64,000 nucleotides of DNA from Flavobacteriaceae bacterium S0862. GTDB lineage: Bacteria; Bacteroidota; Bacteroidia; Flavobacteriales; Flavobacteriaceae. A model generated the notes under the pieces. It ran no database searches. It was not told the DNA's origin and saw nothing but the letters and a program-made list of their open reading frames with translations. The DNA is taken from assembly GCA_023015825.1 (NCBI GenBank), contig JALKAW010000001.1, positions 856,509 through 920,508 on the forward strand, read 5' to 3'. A program made the position numbers and the translations under genes. Below are positions 9,022 to 18,300 of the stretch, in pieces. Positions within the stretch are counted from its first letter, which is position 1; each line of letters starts with the position of its first letter.

Positions 9022-10439
9022 CAATCAGATAAACTAACTCTGACAGCCAAACCCCCTTCGGAGGTTTCTTTGTATTTGGTATGCATATCTTTTGCTGTTT
9101 CCCACATGGTATTTACAACTTCGTCTAATGGTACTTTTACATTTTTTGGATCTGTTTCTAAAGCTAATTCAGCAGCATTTATGGCTTTTATTGCTCCCAT
9201 AGAGTTTCGCTCAATACAAGGGATTTGTACCAATCCAGCTATTGGGTCGCAAGTAAGTCCTAAATGATGTTCCATAGCAATTTCAGCAGCAATTAATACT
9301 TGATCTGGAGAGCCTCCTAAAACTTCGCACAAGGCACCAGCTGCCATAGCTGCTGATACGCCAATTTCTGCTTGACAACCACCCATAGCAGCACTGATAG
9401 TAGCTCCTTTCTTAAAAATGCTGCCAATTTCCCCAGCAACCAATAAGAATTGCTTTATGTCTTTAAAATCTGCTTCATGGTTTTCAATAACCAAATAGTA
9501 CATTAAAACAGCAGGAATAACGCCAGCACTTCCATTGGTTGGAGCAGTTACGACACGCCCTAATGATGCATTAACCTCATTAACACTTAATGCAAAACAA
9601 CTAACCCATTTTAATATCTGTCGAAATTTCACTTCTGTTTTTCTAATAGCTTCTAGCCATTCTTGTGGATTTTCGTATGTATAATTACCTATTAGTTTGT
9701 GGTGCATATCAAATGCTCGTCGCCTAACGTTAAGTCCTCCTGGTAGATTTCCCTCGGTATGACATCCAACATACATGCATTCTAACATGGTGTTCCAAAC
9801 GCGGCTCATTTCATAGTTAATATTGTCATCACTACGTAAAGATTTTTCATTTTCTAGTACAATTTCAGAAATAGATTTATTAAGTTCGTTGCAATATTTT
9901 AAAAGTTCCTTGCCTTTAGCAATTGGATATGGAAATGTTTTAAAAATTTCTTTATTTTTTTTGGCATTTTTACGCTCTTCTTTCACCACAAAACCACCAC
10001 CTATTGAGTAAAATTTAGAACTTATTTTTTTACCATTGATGGTTGCAGTAAACTTCATTCCATTAGCATGAAAAGGAAGGAATGTTCGGTTATAAACAAT
10101 ATTGGTTTCTGGATTAAACTCTAAAGATTTTTCATTATTAAAAGCTATCGTATTAGAATTTTTAACCGAAGCAATAATAATATCAATAGCTTCTGTTGGA
10201 ATAACTTCTGGGTCAGCACCACTTAAACCAAGTATGATAGCCAAATCTGTTGCATGTCCTTTTCCTGTTAGAGATAAAGATCCATAAAGATCCACAGAAA
10301 TTTTTTCAACTTCATCAAATTTGTTTGCTACTTTTAATTCATTAATCCAGCGCTCTGCAGCTCGCCAAGGTCCTAAGGTGTGTGAACTAGATGGTCCTAC
10401 ACCTATTTTTAGCATATCAAAAACAGAAATACATTCCAT
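9018..10439 (-). CDS. sdaA: L-serine ammonia-lyase, single-chain iron-sulfur type
   Basis: Deaminates L-serine to pyruvate and ammonia with a [4Fe-4S] cluster. The 473 residues carry the N-terminal SDH_beta domain ([12 protein letters not shown] near residue 13) fused to the C-terminal SDH_alpha domain. Conserved segments are [29 protein letters not shown] and [16 protein letters not shown], whose cysteines are candidate cluster ligands. An exact TAnnTTTG element (minus strand, 10465-10472) stands about 26 bases before the ATG. A terminator at 10521-10554 separates it from the upstream lipoprotein gene. Confidence 0.95.
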   Translation of the reverse strand: MECISVFDMLKIGVGPSSSHTLGPWRAAERWINELKVANKFDEVEKISVDLYGSLSLTGKGHATDLAIILGLSGADPEVIPTEAIDIIIASVKNSNTIAFNNEKSLEFNPETNIVYNRTFLPFHANGMKFTATINGKKISSKFYSIGGGFVVKEERKNAKKNKEIFKTFPYPIAKGKELLKYCNELNKSISEIVLENEKSLRSDDNINYEMSRVWNTMLECMYVGCHTEGNLPGGLNVRRRAFDMHHKLIGNYTYENPQEWLEAIRKTEVKFRQILKWVSCFALSVNEVNASLGRVVTAPTNGSAGVIPAVLMYYLVIENHEADFKDIKQFLLVAGEIGSIFKKGATISAAMGGCQAEIGVSAAMAAGALCEVLGGSPDQVLIAAEIAMEHHLGLTCDPIAGLVQIPCIERNSMGAIKAINAAELALETDPKNVKVPLDEVVNTMWETAKDMHTKYKETSEGGLAVRVSLSDC

Positions 10440-10464
10440 TAACTTATACCTTTTAGTGTTTGGG

Positions 10465-10472
10465 CAAATATA
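10465..10472 (-). promoter_or_regulatory. candidate -7 promoter element of sdaA
   Basis: On the minus strand this reads TATATTTG, a perfect match to the Bacteroidota -7 consensus TAnnTTTG, placed about 26 bases before the sdaA ATG. No convincing -33 TTG was found. Confidence 0.5.
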
Positions 10473-10520
10473 AATGTTGTGAGTTTATAATTGAGGAAAT
10501 AGCTATTAATTATTTTGTAT

Positions 10521-10554
10521 AAAAAAAACCTGAAAATTTACTTTCAGGCTTTTT
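10521..10554 (-). terminator. intrinsic terminator after the collagen-like lipoprotein gene
   Basis: CCTGAAA (10529-10535) pairs with TTTCAGG (10542-10548) around a 6-base loop. On the minus strand the stem is followed by eight T residues, the classical form. It lies between the stop of the lipoprotein gene and the promoter of sdaA. Confidence 0.85.
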
Positions 10555-10574
10555 AGCTTTATATGAATATACTG

Positions 10575-11081
10575 TTATCTAAAATCAAGACTTTGAATAT
10601 TACTTGAGCTTAGTACTGCATTAATATCTGTTACATCTATACCATCAATATTATCAGCAGGCACAACTACAACTCTAAATACCTGATCAAGAGTCCAGAC
10701 ATCATCTAGTGAAGTGAAATCTGAAGTACCATCTAAAAAGAAGCGAACATCGTCTTGTGTGAAGTCGAAATTATAAACCAAGTTACTACCATCGTCAAAG
10801 TAAACAGTTTGTGGCATCAAACGCCATATATCTTGACCATTATCTGTATCCCATAAAATGTAAACTAAAGTAACATCAGTGGGTAATACTTCAAACCCGT
10901 AAGCTTCTATGTATTCAAAATTATTGGTATCATTAAAATCAATTTCTATTTCAAAAGCAGAAGATGCAATAATTTCGCCATCTAATCCATCCAACCCATC
11001 AAATCCAGGGGGACCCATTGGGCCTTCACAGGCAGTTAATAATAAGGCTAGTACTGTAAATAAAGATAATATACGTTTCAT
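10575..11081 (-). CDS. lipoprotein with short collagen-like segment
   Basis: The 168-residue protein has a signal peptide and lipobox LLTAC with the lipidated Cys at residue 18. Directly after it come Gly-x-y triplets (GPMGPPGFDGLDGLDGE), a short collagen-like spacer of about five repeats. The remaining domain of about 130 residues is acidic and rich in Asp, Phe and Trp (for example YILWDTDNGQDIWRLMP). I do not recognise that domain. It is probably anchored in a membrane with the triplets acting as a stalk. The gene is monocistronic, since a terminator follows and the divergent dnaK region lies upstream. Confidence 0.8.
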   Translation of the reverse strand: MKRILSLFTVLALLLTACEGPMGPPGFDGLDGLDGEIIASSAFEIEIDFNDTNNFEYIEAYGFEVLPTDVTLVYILWDTDNGQDIWRLMPQTVYFDDGSNLVYNFDFTQDDVRFFLDGTSDFTSLDDVWTLDQVFRVVVVPADNIDGIDVTDINAVLSSSNIQSLDFR

Positions 11082-11160
11082 AAGATTTTAGTTTTGCTTT
11101 TATACTTATCAAATCACGTACCAAAAATGACAATCAGAAAAATATTTTTAAAAACCATTC

Positions 11161-11186
11161 TGACATGATGTCATATTTTTTGACAT
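11161..11186. promoter_or_regulatory. TGACAT palindrome and repeat upstream of dnaK
   Basis: TGACAT-G-ATGTCA (11161-11173) is a perfect 6+1+6 palindrome. A third half-site TGACAT follows at 11181-11186, exactly 20 bases after the first, and forms another inverted repeat with ATGTCA across 7 T-rich bases. It lies about 200 bases before the dnaK ATG and 80 bases before the divergent lipoprotein start. It is a candidate operator for heat-shock control of dnaK; the binding protein is unknown. Confidence 0.5.
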
Positions 11187-11242
11187 GGCATAATGATTGA
11201 CTATAACAAGTTGTATTAAAGACAATACAAGTTTTAGAAAAT

Positions 11243-11350
11243 ATGACAGAAGTATTAAAAACAAAAAACAATCAATTTACCCAAAAACTAAACGCTTCAA
11301 AGAAAGCCCAAGTTTGGAACTCGAAAAGACGTTATAGCAACCTTAGGTAA
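11243..11350 (+). CDS. possible 35-residue basic small ORF before dnaK
   Basis: ATG at 11243 opens a 35-codon frame that ends in TAA at 11348-11350, 39 bases before dnaK. The product would be strongly basic and contains KLNASKKAQVWNSKRRYSN. It fills an otherwise empty 300-base interval between the palindrome and dnaK. There is no homology I can name. It may be a real small gene, a leader, or chance; codon use does not decide. Confidence 0.3.
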   Translation: MTEVLKTKNNQFTQKLNASKKAQVWNSKRRYSNLR

Positions 11351-11389
11351 ATTAAAGACAACACAACAAAATAAAGAATTAATAAAGTT

Positions 11390-13294
11390 ATGAGTAAAAT
11401 TATTGGAATCGACTTAGGAACAACAAACTCTTGTGTTTCTGTTATGGAGGGTAACGAACCAGTAGTAATCCCAAATGCAGAAGGAAAGCGTACAACGCCA
11501 TCTGTAATAGCCTTTGTAGAAGGTGGTGAGATTAAGGTTGGTGATCCAGCAAAACGTCAAGCAGTAACAAACCCTACTAAGACAGTTTATTCAATTAAAC
11601 GTTTTATGGGTAATAAGTATTCTGAGTCTAAAAAAGAAGCAGAGCGTGTACCATATAAAGTGGTAAAAGGTGATAACGATACACCAAGAGTAGATATCGA
11701 TGGTCGCTTATATACACCTCAAGAATTATCGGCTATGATTCTTCAGAAAATGAAGAAAACTGCTGAAGACTATTTAGGAACAACCGTTAGTGAGGCTGTT
11801 ATTACAGTACCAGCTTACTTTAACGATTCTCAACGTCAAGCTACTAAAGAAGCAGGTGAGATTGCTGGTTTAAAAGTTCGTAGAATTATTAACGAGCCAA
11901 CAGCTGCAGCTCTAGCTTATGGAATGGACAAAAAAGGTACAGACCAAAAAATAGTAGTATTTGATTTTGGTGGAGGTACTCATGATGTATCTATCCTTGA
12001 ATTAGGGGATGGTGTATTTGAAGTATTATCTACCGATGGTGATACGCACTTAGGAGGTGACGATGTTGATGAAAAAATCATTAACTGGTTAGCAGACGAG
12101 TTTGAAAAAGAGGAATCTATGGATTTACGTAAAGATCCAATGTCTTTACAACGTTTAAAAGAAGCTGCTGAAAAAGCGAAGATTGAATTATCATCTTCTG
12201 CCCAAACAGAAATCAATTTACCATATATCACAGCTACTGCTAGTGGACCAAAACACTTGGTACGTACGTTAACACGTTCTAAATTCGAGCAATTAATTGA
12301 CGATTTAGTAAAACGTACTATTGAGCCTTGCGCATCTGCGTTAAAAGCTGCTGGTTTATCAAAATCAGATATTGATGAAGTAATTTTAGTAGGTGGATCT
12401 ACACGTATTCCTGCTGTACAAGAGGCTGTTGAGAAGTTCTTCGGAAAAGCACCAAGTAAAGGTGTAAACCCTGATGAAGTTGTATCTTTAGGTGCTGGTA
12501 TTCAAGGTGGTGTATTAACTGGAGATGTTAAGGATGTATTACTTTTAGACGTAACACCTTTATCACTGGGTATTGAAACTATGGGTAATGTATTTACAAA
12601 GCTCATTGAAGCTAATACAACAATCCCAACTAAGAAATCACAAGTGTTTTCGACAGCTGCAGATAATCAGCCTTCGGTAGAAATTCATGTACTACAAGGA
12701 GAAAGAGCTATGGCTGCTGATAATAAGACTATTGGACGTTTCCATTTAGATGGTATTCCGCCAGCAAGACGTGGTACACCGCAAATTGAAGTAACGTTCG
12801 ATATTGATGCCAATGGTATTATTAAAGTATCGGCAGAAGATAAAGCAACTGGTAAAAAACAAGATATTCGTATTGAAGCATCTTCTGGTTTAACTGAAGA
12901 AGAAATCCAAAAGATGAAAGCTGATGCTGAAGCAAATGCTGAAGCTGATAAAGCAGCTGTAGAAATTGCTCAAAAATTAAATGAAGCAGATTCTATGATT
13001 TTTCAGACAGAAAAGCAGTTAGAAGAGTTTGGGGATAAATTATCTGATGATAAAAAGAAACCAATCGAAGATGCTCTGGGAGAATTGAAAAAAGCTTATG
13101 AGTCTAAGGATTTAGAGGTAATTACACCAGCTTTAGATAAAATAAACGAAGCTTGGAAAGTTGCAAGCGAAGAAATGTATAAAGCACAAGCCGAAGCACA
13201 ACAAGGTGGTGAAGCTCCAGGACCTGATGCTAGTCAAAATGGACAAGAAGAGGGTAGTGATGTGGAAGACGTAGACTTTGAAGAAGTAAAATAA
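11390..13294 (+). CDS. dnaK: chaperone DnaK (Hsp70)
   Basis: ATP-dependent Hsp70 chaperone of the cytoplasm that works with DnaJ and GrpE. The 634 residues contain the nucleotide-binding domain ([17 protein letters not shown] at residues 4-20; [26 protein letters not shown]), the substrate-binding beta domain ([16 protein letters not shown]) and a helical lid. The C-terminus ends in an acidic tail, [11 protein letters not shown]. The gene stands alone, without dnaJ or grpE, which is common in Bacteroidota. A palindromic region upstream and a strong terminator downstream bracket it. Confidence 0.99.
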   Translation: MSKIIGIDLGTTNSCVSVMEGNEPVVIPNAEGKRTTPSVIAFVEGGEIKVGDPAKRQAVTNPTKTVYSIKRFMGNKYSESKKEAERVPYKVVKGDNDTPRVDIDGRLYTPQELSAMILQKMKKTAEDYLGTTVSEAVITVPAYFNDSQRQATKEAGEIAGLKVRRIINEPTAAALAYGMDKKGTDQKIVVFDFGGGTHDVSILELGDGVFEVLSTDGDTHLGGDDVDEKIINWLADEFEKEESMDLRKDPMSLQRLKEAAEKAKIELSSSAQTEINLPYITATASGPKHLVRTLTRSKFEQLIDDLVKRTIEPCASALKAAGLSKSDIDEVILVGGSTRIPAVQEAVEKFFGKAPSKGVNPDEVVSLGAGIQGGVLTGDVKDVLLLDVTPLSLGIETMGNVFTKLIEANTTIPTKKSQVFSTAADNQPSVEIHVLQGERAMAADNKTIGRFHLDGIPPARRGTPQIEVTFDIDANGIIKVSAEDKATGKKQDIRIEASSGLTEEEIQKMKADAEANAEADKAAVEIAQKLNEADSMIFQTEKQLEEFGDKLSDDKKKPIEDALGELKKAYESKDLEVITPALDKINEAWKVASEEMYKAQAEAQQGGEAPGPDASQNGQEEGSDVEDVDFEEVK

Positions 13295-13317
13295 GTTATT
13301 TTAACATTTATATTAAG

Positions 13318-13350
13318 AAAAAGCGCAACCATTTTTGGTTGCGCTTTTTT
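13318..13350. terminator. bidirectional intrinsic terminator between dnaK and a convergent gene
   Basis: AAAAAGCGCAACC (13318-13330) pairs perfectly with GGTTGCGCTTTTT (13337-13349) around a 6-base loop. A-tract and T-tract on either side make it functional on both strands. Confidence 0.95.
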
Positions 13351-13369
13351 AGTTAATAACTTTCTTTAG

Positions 13370-13870
13370 TTATAAAACATTACCTTTTCCATCTAATTTT
13401 ATTCTGATAACTTCTCCAGAATTGGTAAGCTTTAATTTGTATTGCTTTTTAGCTATACCGTCTTTACTTTCATATTTAACGGTATAAACATCACTAGCAA
13501 TTGCCCAATTTGGATATTTTTTTGTTACCTTATTACGGATATTCATAGGTAATTTTACATCCTTAAATCTTTCTATGGTTCTTAAAAGATTACCTTCATC
13601 ATCATAAGCAGCAACTATGTAACCATCAGGTATATAAAATGTTACAGAGTAAGAGTCGTATTCATCGCTGTATAAATCTGTATTTTTCACATTATACATT
13701 GCAACTTGTTCTTCTAAGTTTTTCACATTCATATCGACTACATTTGCATCAACTGCACTTAAATATTTATAGTTTACAGCTTTAATTGTTACCTCTGGTA
13801 GTTTTGTGATTTGTGAAAACATTTGGGTGGTTAGCCCAAAAAGAAATAAACCAAGAATTAATTTTTTCAT
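13370..13870 (-). CDS. secreted PepSY-like protein
   Basis: The 166 residues begin with a signal peptide (cleavage after about MFSQ at residue 20). The mature part has the alternating pattern of PepSY-like/BLIP-type beta folds: KLPMNIRNKVTKKYPNWAIASDVYTVKY is the typical helix followed by strand, and KKQYKLKLTNSGEVIRIKLD the last strands. Similar Bacteroidota proteins are often misannotated as nicotinate mononucleotide adenylyltransferases. The function is unknown. An exact TAACTTTG promoter element with an upstream TTG lies before it. Confidence 0.75.
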   Translation of the reverse strand: MKKLILGLFLFGLTTQMFSQITKLPEVTIKAVNYKYLSAVDANVVDMNVKNLEEQVAMYNVKNTDLYSDEYDSYSVTFYIPDGYIVAAYDDEGNLLRTIERFKDVKLPMNIRNKVTKKYPNWAIASDVYTVKYESKDGIAKKQYKLKLTNSGEVIRIKLDGKGNVL

Positions 13871-13898
13871 AATTTCTTATTTTTATGGGTTAATAAAA

Positions 13899-13906
13899 CA
13901 AAGTTA
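13899..13906 (-). promoter_or_regulatory. candidate promoter of the PepSY-like gene
   Basis: The minus strand reads TAACTTTG, a perfect TAnnTTTG -7 element. TTG lies 20 bases further upstream at the expected -33 position. The ATG is about 29 bases downstream. Confidence 0.6.
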
Positions 13907-13999
13907 TTTTTTAATTAACTAACCTACAATGATATTGATCATGTTGATTATTTTAATCTTATAAACATTCAAAAACAATTATGCATGCATAATAATTAT

Positions 14000-14007
14000 T
14001 ATATTTG
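14000..14007 (+). promoter_or_regulatory. candidate -7 promoter element of the flavin oxidoreductase gene
   Basis: TATATTTG matches TAnnTTTG exactly and ends 16 bases before the ATG at 14024. A palindrome ATGCATGCAT (13981-13990) stands just upstream. Confidence 0.5.
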
Positions 14008-14023
14008 TTCAAATTAAATTTTA

Positions 14024-14971
14024 ATGACAAGAAAACTCACAGAACTTCTTCAAATTACATATCCAGTAATTCAAGCGCCAATGTTTTTGGTGTCAAACAC
14101 TAAAATGGTAATAGAAGCCATGAAAGGTGGAATCGCCGGTTGCATTCCTGCACTTAATTATAGAACACTTGATGAACTAAGAGCAGCTATAAAGGAGTTA
14201 AAAGAAGCTAAAGTAGAAGGCGGTTCGTTTGGTTTTAATTTAATAGTCAATAAATCTAATGTAAAGTATAAAGGACAACTTGAAGTATTGTGCGAAGAAG
14301 GTTGCGATTTTATAATCACTTCATTAGGCAGTCCAGAAGAAACTATAAAGCAAGCTCATAAAGCTGGTATCAAAGTATTTTGTGATGTAGTAGATTTGAA
14401 GTTTGCCAAAAAAGTAGAGCATTTAGGAGCAGATGCTATCATCGCTGTGAATAATCAGGCTGGAGGACATAGAGGCGATACATCTCCAGAGGAGTTAATT
14501 AAACATTTAGTTGCTAATTGTAGTATTCCAGTTATTTCGGCTGGAGGAGTTGGTTGTAAAGCAGATATTGATAGAATGTTAAGCTATGGAGCAGCTGGTG
14601 TCTCAGTTGGTAGCCCGTTTATTGCGTCTGTTGAAGCTAATGTCACCAACGAATACAAACAAGCTTGTGTAGAATATGGCGCAGACGATATTGTAGTCAC
14701 TGAGCGTATTTCAGGAACACCTTGCACAGTGATTAATACACCTTATGTACAAAAAATTGGTACTAAAGCCACTTGGATTGAAGATTTACTCAATAAAAAT
14801 AAGAAACTTAAAAAATGGGTAAAAATGATTCGTTTTTCAATAGGAATGAAAGCCACGGAAAAAGCTGCAACTAAGGCAACTTATAAAACCGTTTGGGTTG
14901 CAGGACCAAGTATAGAACACACTAGCAAAATTTTGCCAACAAAAGCAATAGTTGAGAGGTTGGTAAGCTAA
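14024..14971 (+). CDS. nitronate monooxygenase-family flavin oxidoreductase
   Basis: FMN-dependent TIM-barrel protein of the 2-nitropropane dioxygenase/nitronate monooxygenase superfamily, 315 residues. Motifs are YPVIQAPMFLVSN at the N-terminus, FGFNLIVN, an AVNNQAGGHRGD segment in the active-site loop near residue 145, and the phosphate-binding PVISAGGVGCKADIDRM and GVSVGSPFIAS. The superfamily also includes enoyl-ACP reductase FabK and NADH:quinone reductases, so the substrate is uncertain. It is flanked by a TAnnTTTG promoter and followed after about 90 bases by a large hydrolase gene that seems separately controlled. Confidence 0.88.
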   Translation: MTRKLTELLQITYPVIQAPMFLVSNTKMVIEAMKGGIAGCIPALNYRTLDELRAAIKELKEAKVEGGSFGFNLIVNKSNVKYKGQLEVLCEEGCDFIITSLGSPEETIKQAHKAGIKVFCDVVDLKFAKKVEHLGADAIIAVNNQAGGHRGDTSPEELIKHLVANCSIPVISAGGVGCKADIDRMLSYGAAGVSVGSPFIASVEANVTNEYKQACVEYGADDIVVTERISGTPCTVINTPYVQKIGTKATWIEDLLNKNKKLKKWVKMIRFSIGMKATEKAATKATYKTVWVAGPSIEHTSKILPTKAIVERLVS

Positions 14972-15014
14972 ACATCTCATTTCTTTTTGTATCTTAATCT
15001 CCTTATAATTTTAT

Positions 15015-15039
15015 TATGACCAAATGCCTCGTGGTCATA
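15015..15039. promoter_or_regulatory. 8-bp dyad upstream of the membrane hydrolase gene
   Basis: TATGACCA (15015-15022) and TGGTCATA (15032-15039) form a perfect inverted repeat with a 9-base spacer, 20 bases before the ATG at 15059. It looks like an operator for a dimeric regulator; no regulator is nearby. Confidence 0.4.
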
Positions 15040-15058
15040 TGAATCAACACTATCTGAG

Positions 15059-17422
15059 ATGACAAGAAAACTAAAAAGAATTAGAAGCTGGATTAATGCA
15101 CAATGGCTAAAAATTAAACCAGGTAAACAGGCTGTGAGAGGGGCTTCAAGAACATTGTTAGGCGCAGTTGTTTTATGTTGGTTAATTTTTTCTTTTAGAT
15201 TGGTTTTAGGTATAAAAGACCCATGGATTCTTGTATTTGCAGCAGCAATGCTACTATTGTTTTGGCTTAGTTCTTTACTGATAGTTAAAGCTATTAAATT
15301 ACTAAATAGCATTCCGAAAGGTCTAAAAGTAGCGCTTTTCACTTCAATTCCATTATTGTTTTTTATGTTTGATAATCCTATAATCGCTATAGTATTTATA
15401 GTTATTGTATCGTTGCTAGGTGCTTCCATTTTTGTATTAAGAAAAACTGGAATCAAATCTTTAACAAGAATAAAAAAGGGGATAGTGGTTCTAGGACTTT
15501 TATTAGGAATTGGAGGTTTGGTTTTTTCTTTTGTGTCATATAGTACTGAAGGTTATGATGTAGATAAAATGGTTAATGCAGCACATCAATCCATGGATAA
15601 GATAGAACCGTTGCAATTTGAATCTCCTGCAACTAAGGGGATGTATGCAGTAAACCAATTAACCTATGGTAGTGGGAATGATAAGCGTAGAGTAGAATAT
15701 GGAAAAGATGCTACCATTAAAACAGAATCAGTAAATGGTGTCCCTTTTATCGATAACTGGGAAGGTTTTAGTGGTTGGGCTAGAGAAAAAATTTGGGGAT
15801 TTGATTATAAAGAACTACCAATTAATGGCCGTGTATGGTACCCAGAAGGTAATGGACCCTTTCCATTAGCACTTATCGTGCATGGTAACCATTCAATGCA
15901 AGACCATTCTGATCCTGGATATGATTATTTAGGAGAATTATTGGCGTCGCGAGGTATTATACTAGCTTCAGTTGATGAAAATTTCATAAATGGAGGATGG
16001 ACCAATATTTTTGGAGGTCTTGATGAAGAAAATGATGCTAGAGGTTGGTTGCTCTTGGAACATTTAAAAGTATGGCATGAGTGGAATGATAAATCTAATA
16101 ATCCGTTCTATAAAAAAATTGACACCTCAAATCTGGCCATAATGGGGCATTCTAGAGGTGGTGAAGCTGTTGCAATTGCTGCTATGATGAATAAACTGCC
16201 TTATTATCCTGATGATGCTTCTATTAAATTAGATTATAATTTCAATATAAAATCGGTTGTTGCCATTGCGCCAGTTGATGGACAATATAAGCCAGGAAAT
16301 AGCGGAACAAAATTTAAAGATGTTAATTATTTCGTCATTCATGGTGCTCAAGATGCCGATGTGCGTTCTTTTATGGGGTCGCAGCAATACGAGCGTATTG
16401 CATTTAAAGACAGTGCCTACTATATGAAGTCAGGACTTTATGTTTATGGTGCTAATCATGGTCAGTTTAATTCAACTTGGGGAAATAATGACCAAGGATT
16501 TTCATTTACTGGAATGCTAAACCTTAAGCAATTATTAACTGAAGAAGACCAACAAGAAATAGCCAAAGTGTATATAAGTGCTTTTTTGGATGCTACTTTA
16601 AAAGATAAGAAAGAGTATTTACCTCTTTTTGTTGATGCTCGTAAAGGAAAGAATTGGCTGCCAGAAACCATTTATTTAAATCAATTTGAAGATTCAACAA
16701 ATGAATTAATTAGTGGTTTTGATGAAGATTTTGATGTTATTACAACTACTAAAAAAGGAAAAATCAATTCTAAAAACTTAACCGTTTGGCGAGAAGAAGA
16801 GATTAAGTTAAAATGGCAACAAAAGGGTAGTCGTGCATTAGTAGTAGGTTGGAATTATGAACTTGAAGATGAAGAGGAGGCTATTCCTAATGAAAAATTG
16901 GCAAGTTATTCAATCCAGATAGATTCTAATACAGTTGTTATAGATTCATCAAAAGCTTTTGTATTTTCAATGGCAGAATCTACCGAAAGCTCAAATCCAA
17001 AAACCAAAGGTAAATGGGTTGATGATAATGAAATCAATGAGTCGAATGATGAGGAAGAAAAAGAAGAAGAAACAGAAAAAGATGAGAAAGATGAAGAAGA
17101 TGAGAAAGACGAGCCTAAACAACCTATAGATTTTTCAATCTTATTTGAAGATTTTAAGGGAGAGTCTATTCAGTTTGCTTTGAGTGATTTTTCACCTTTA
17201 CAGCGTGAAATGGAGTCTGTTATCATGAAGGTAGATTTCTTGACTGGTGACAAAGAATCCGAAAAAATATTTCAAACGTTTTACTTTCCAATTAAAAAAG
17301 TCAGTGAAAAGAATCCGAGTTTTGATATTACTAATTTAAAAAAGATTACCTATCTGTTTGACAAAAGCAGGAAAGGTGTTGTGGTTATTGATAATGTGGG
17401 GTTTATGAATGTTTTAGAATAG
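15059..17422 (+). CDS. membrane-anchored alpha/beta hydrolase with acidic segment
   Basis: A 787-residue protein. The first 160 residues hold about four to five transmembrane helices. An alpha/beta hydrolase domain follows: strand and oxyanion region PLALIVHGNHSMQDHSD near 278, the nucleophile elbow GHSRGGEAV with Ser near 365, an Asp-bearing VIHGAQDADVRS near 430, and YGANHGQFN near 463 that may supply the His. The chlorophyllase/dienelactone-hydrolase clan is the nearest match. Near residues 658-690 lies a very acidic low-complexity stretch of Glu, Asp and Lys, followed by a beta-rich C-terminal part. It probably acts on esters at the membrane; the substrate is unknown. Confidence 0.8.
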   Translation: MTRKLKRIRSWINAQWLKIKPGKQAVRGASRTLLGAVVLCWLIFSFRLVLGIKDPWILVFAAAMLLLFWLSSLLIVKAIKLLNSIPKGLKVALFTSIPLLFFMFDNPIIAIVFIVIVSLLGASIFVLRKTGIKSLTRIKKGIVVLGLLLGIGGLVFSFVSYSTEGYDVDKMVNAAHQSMDKIEPLQFESPATKGMYAVNQLTYGSGNDKRRVEYGKDATIKTESVNGVPFIDNWEGFSGWAREKIWGFDYKELPINGRVWYPEGNGPFPLALIVHGNHSMQDHSDPGYDYLGELLASRGIILASVDENFINGGWTNIFGGLDEENDARGWLLLEHLKVWHEWNDKSNNPFYKKIDTSNLAIMGHSRGGEAVAIAAMMNKLPYYPDDASIKLDYNFNIKSVVAIAPVDGQYKPGNSGTKFKDVNYFVIHGAQDADVRSFMGSQQYERIAFKDSAYYMKSGLYVYGANHGQFNSTWGNNDQGFSFTGMLNLKQLLTEEDQQEIAKVYISAFLDATLKDKKEYLPLFVDARKGKNWLPETIYLNQFEDSTNELISGFDEDFDVITTTKKGKINSKNLTVWREEEIKLKWQQKGSRALVVGWNYELEDEEEAIPNEKLASYSIQIDSNTVVIDSSKAFVFSMAESTESSNPKTKGKWVDDNEINESNDEEEKEEETEKDEKDEEDEKDEPKQPIDFSILFEDFKGESIQFALSDFSPLQREMESVIMKVDFLTGDKESEKIFQTFYFPIKKVSEKNPSFDITNLKKITYLFDKSRKGVVVIDNVGFMNVLE

Positions 17423-17446
17423 TAGTCAAATAACTTAATTAAGAAA

Positions 17447-17806
17447 CTATTGTTGAACGTTTTGTAAAGTTGATTTACGTTTCTTTCTGCCAACAAATAT
17501 TTCCAAAGCAATACTTACAGTTAATCCACCAGCTGAGGTGGCAACAAGTTCACCTGTATCAAATTTGTTTCCTTTTTTTGTACTATCATAAATTTCTTTG
17601 GTTAATCCAGATAAAGCAGAAGCGCCTAAACTCATCCAGAACGCTTTCTTCTTGTTTTGGGTTTTAGTGTACACAAACGTGTAAGTAGCTCCAGAAATAA
17701 GGGCACCTGCACCAAAATGTAGTTTGTCATCATCAGAAATAAATTGTGCATTGCAATTACTTAAAAGAGCAAAGTAGATGATGATAAAAATTAGTATTGA
17801 TCTCAT
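17447..17806 (-). CDS. small secreted or membrane protein, YfiM/DUF2279-like
   Basis: A 119-residue protein with an N-terminal signal peptide ending near NCNAQ. The segment SDDDKLHFGAGALISGATYTF, two glycine-rich hydrophobic stretches and a conserved SGLTKEIYDS are typical of the DUF2279/YfiM-like group of small outer-membrane or periplasmic proteins. The C-terminus is basic (GRKKRKSTLQ). The function is unknown. It converges on the large hydrolase gene with 24 bases between the two stops. Confidence 0.7.
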   Translation of the reverse strand: MRSILIFIIIYFALLSNCNAQFISDDDKLHFGAGALISGATYTFVYTKTQNKKKAFWMSLGASALSGLTKEIYDSTKKGNKFDTGELVATSAGGLTVSIALEIFVGRKKRKSTLQNVQQ

Positions 17807-17855
17807 TATGCTGTTTATATTTTTATGTAATTTATGCTTTTTATTTGATAAATTT

Positions 17856-18204
17856 ATAATCAGTAAGTGGGAAGAAAAACTAAAAATATATGATGCACTT
17901 GTAGCAAAATGTAGTCGATTTGAACGAAAAGGGAAAACAATGCCTTATACATCAAGTCAATGGTTATATGTTTTCATTGTTTAACAAAAACTGTGAAATT
18001 GGTATTCGATTTTCAAAAGAAGTGCAAGAGAAATACATCAAAGAGTTTAATTCAAGCATTTATAAATCGTATGGTACAGTCATTAAAGTTTATGTACTTA
18101 TACTAGAAGCTATGTTTAAGGATTTAGACAATTTTGCTAAGTATTTAGATGAAAGCTATGATTATGTAATGAGTTTAGACCTAAATAGAATCTCAAACCT
18201 TTAA
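17856..18204 (+). pseudogene. TfoX-like small protein gene, frameshifted and without a clear start
   Basis: Two overlapping frames together give a TfoX N-terminal-like protein. The first frame encodes KIYDALVAKC and RKGKTMPYTSS. The second continues with NGYMFSLFNKNCEIGIRFS to the stop at 18202-18204. Deleting one base, C at 17958, joins them as TSS-NGYMFS. The 5' end is also damaged: the frame before SKWEEKLKIYDA has ATA (17856) and ATC where an ATG would be expected; the nearest in-frame ATG is at 17808, inside the promoter region of the divergent gene. It is either a pseudogene or a sequencing error plus a rare start. Confidence 0.75.
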
Positions 18205-18300
18205 TTTACTTGTCGTATTTATTAGTATCTTGTAATCCATCTGCTCCTTAAGTTTTTTTCAACCTTTAATAATTAAGATCATTCTTTAAAATAACAATTC

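Noticed and set aside
14977..15456. 159-codon minus-strand ORF
   Set aside because: It lies antisense to the N-terminal TM part of the hydrolase and shows low-complexity Asn/Ile composition typical of a shadow frame.
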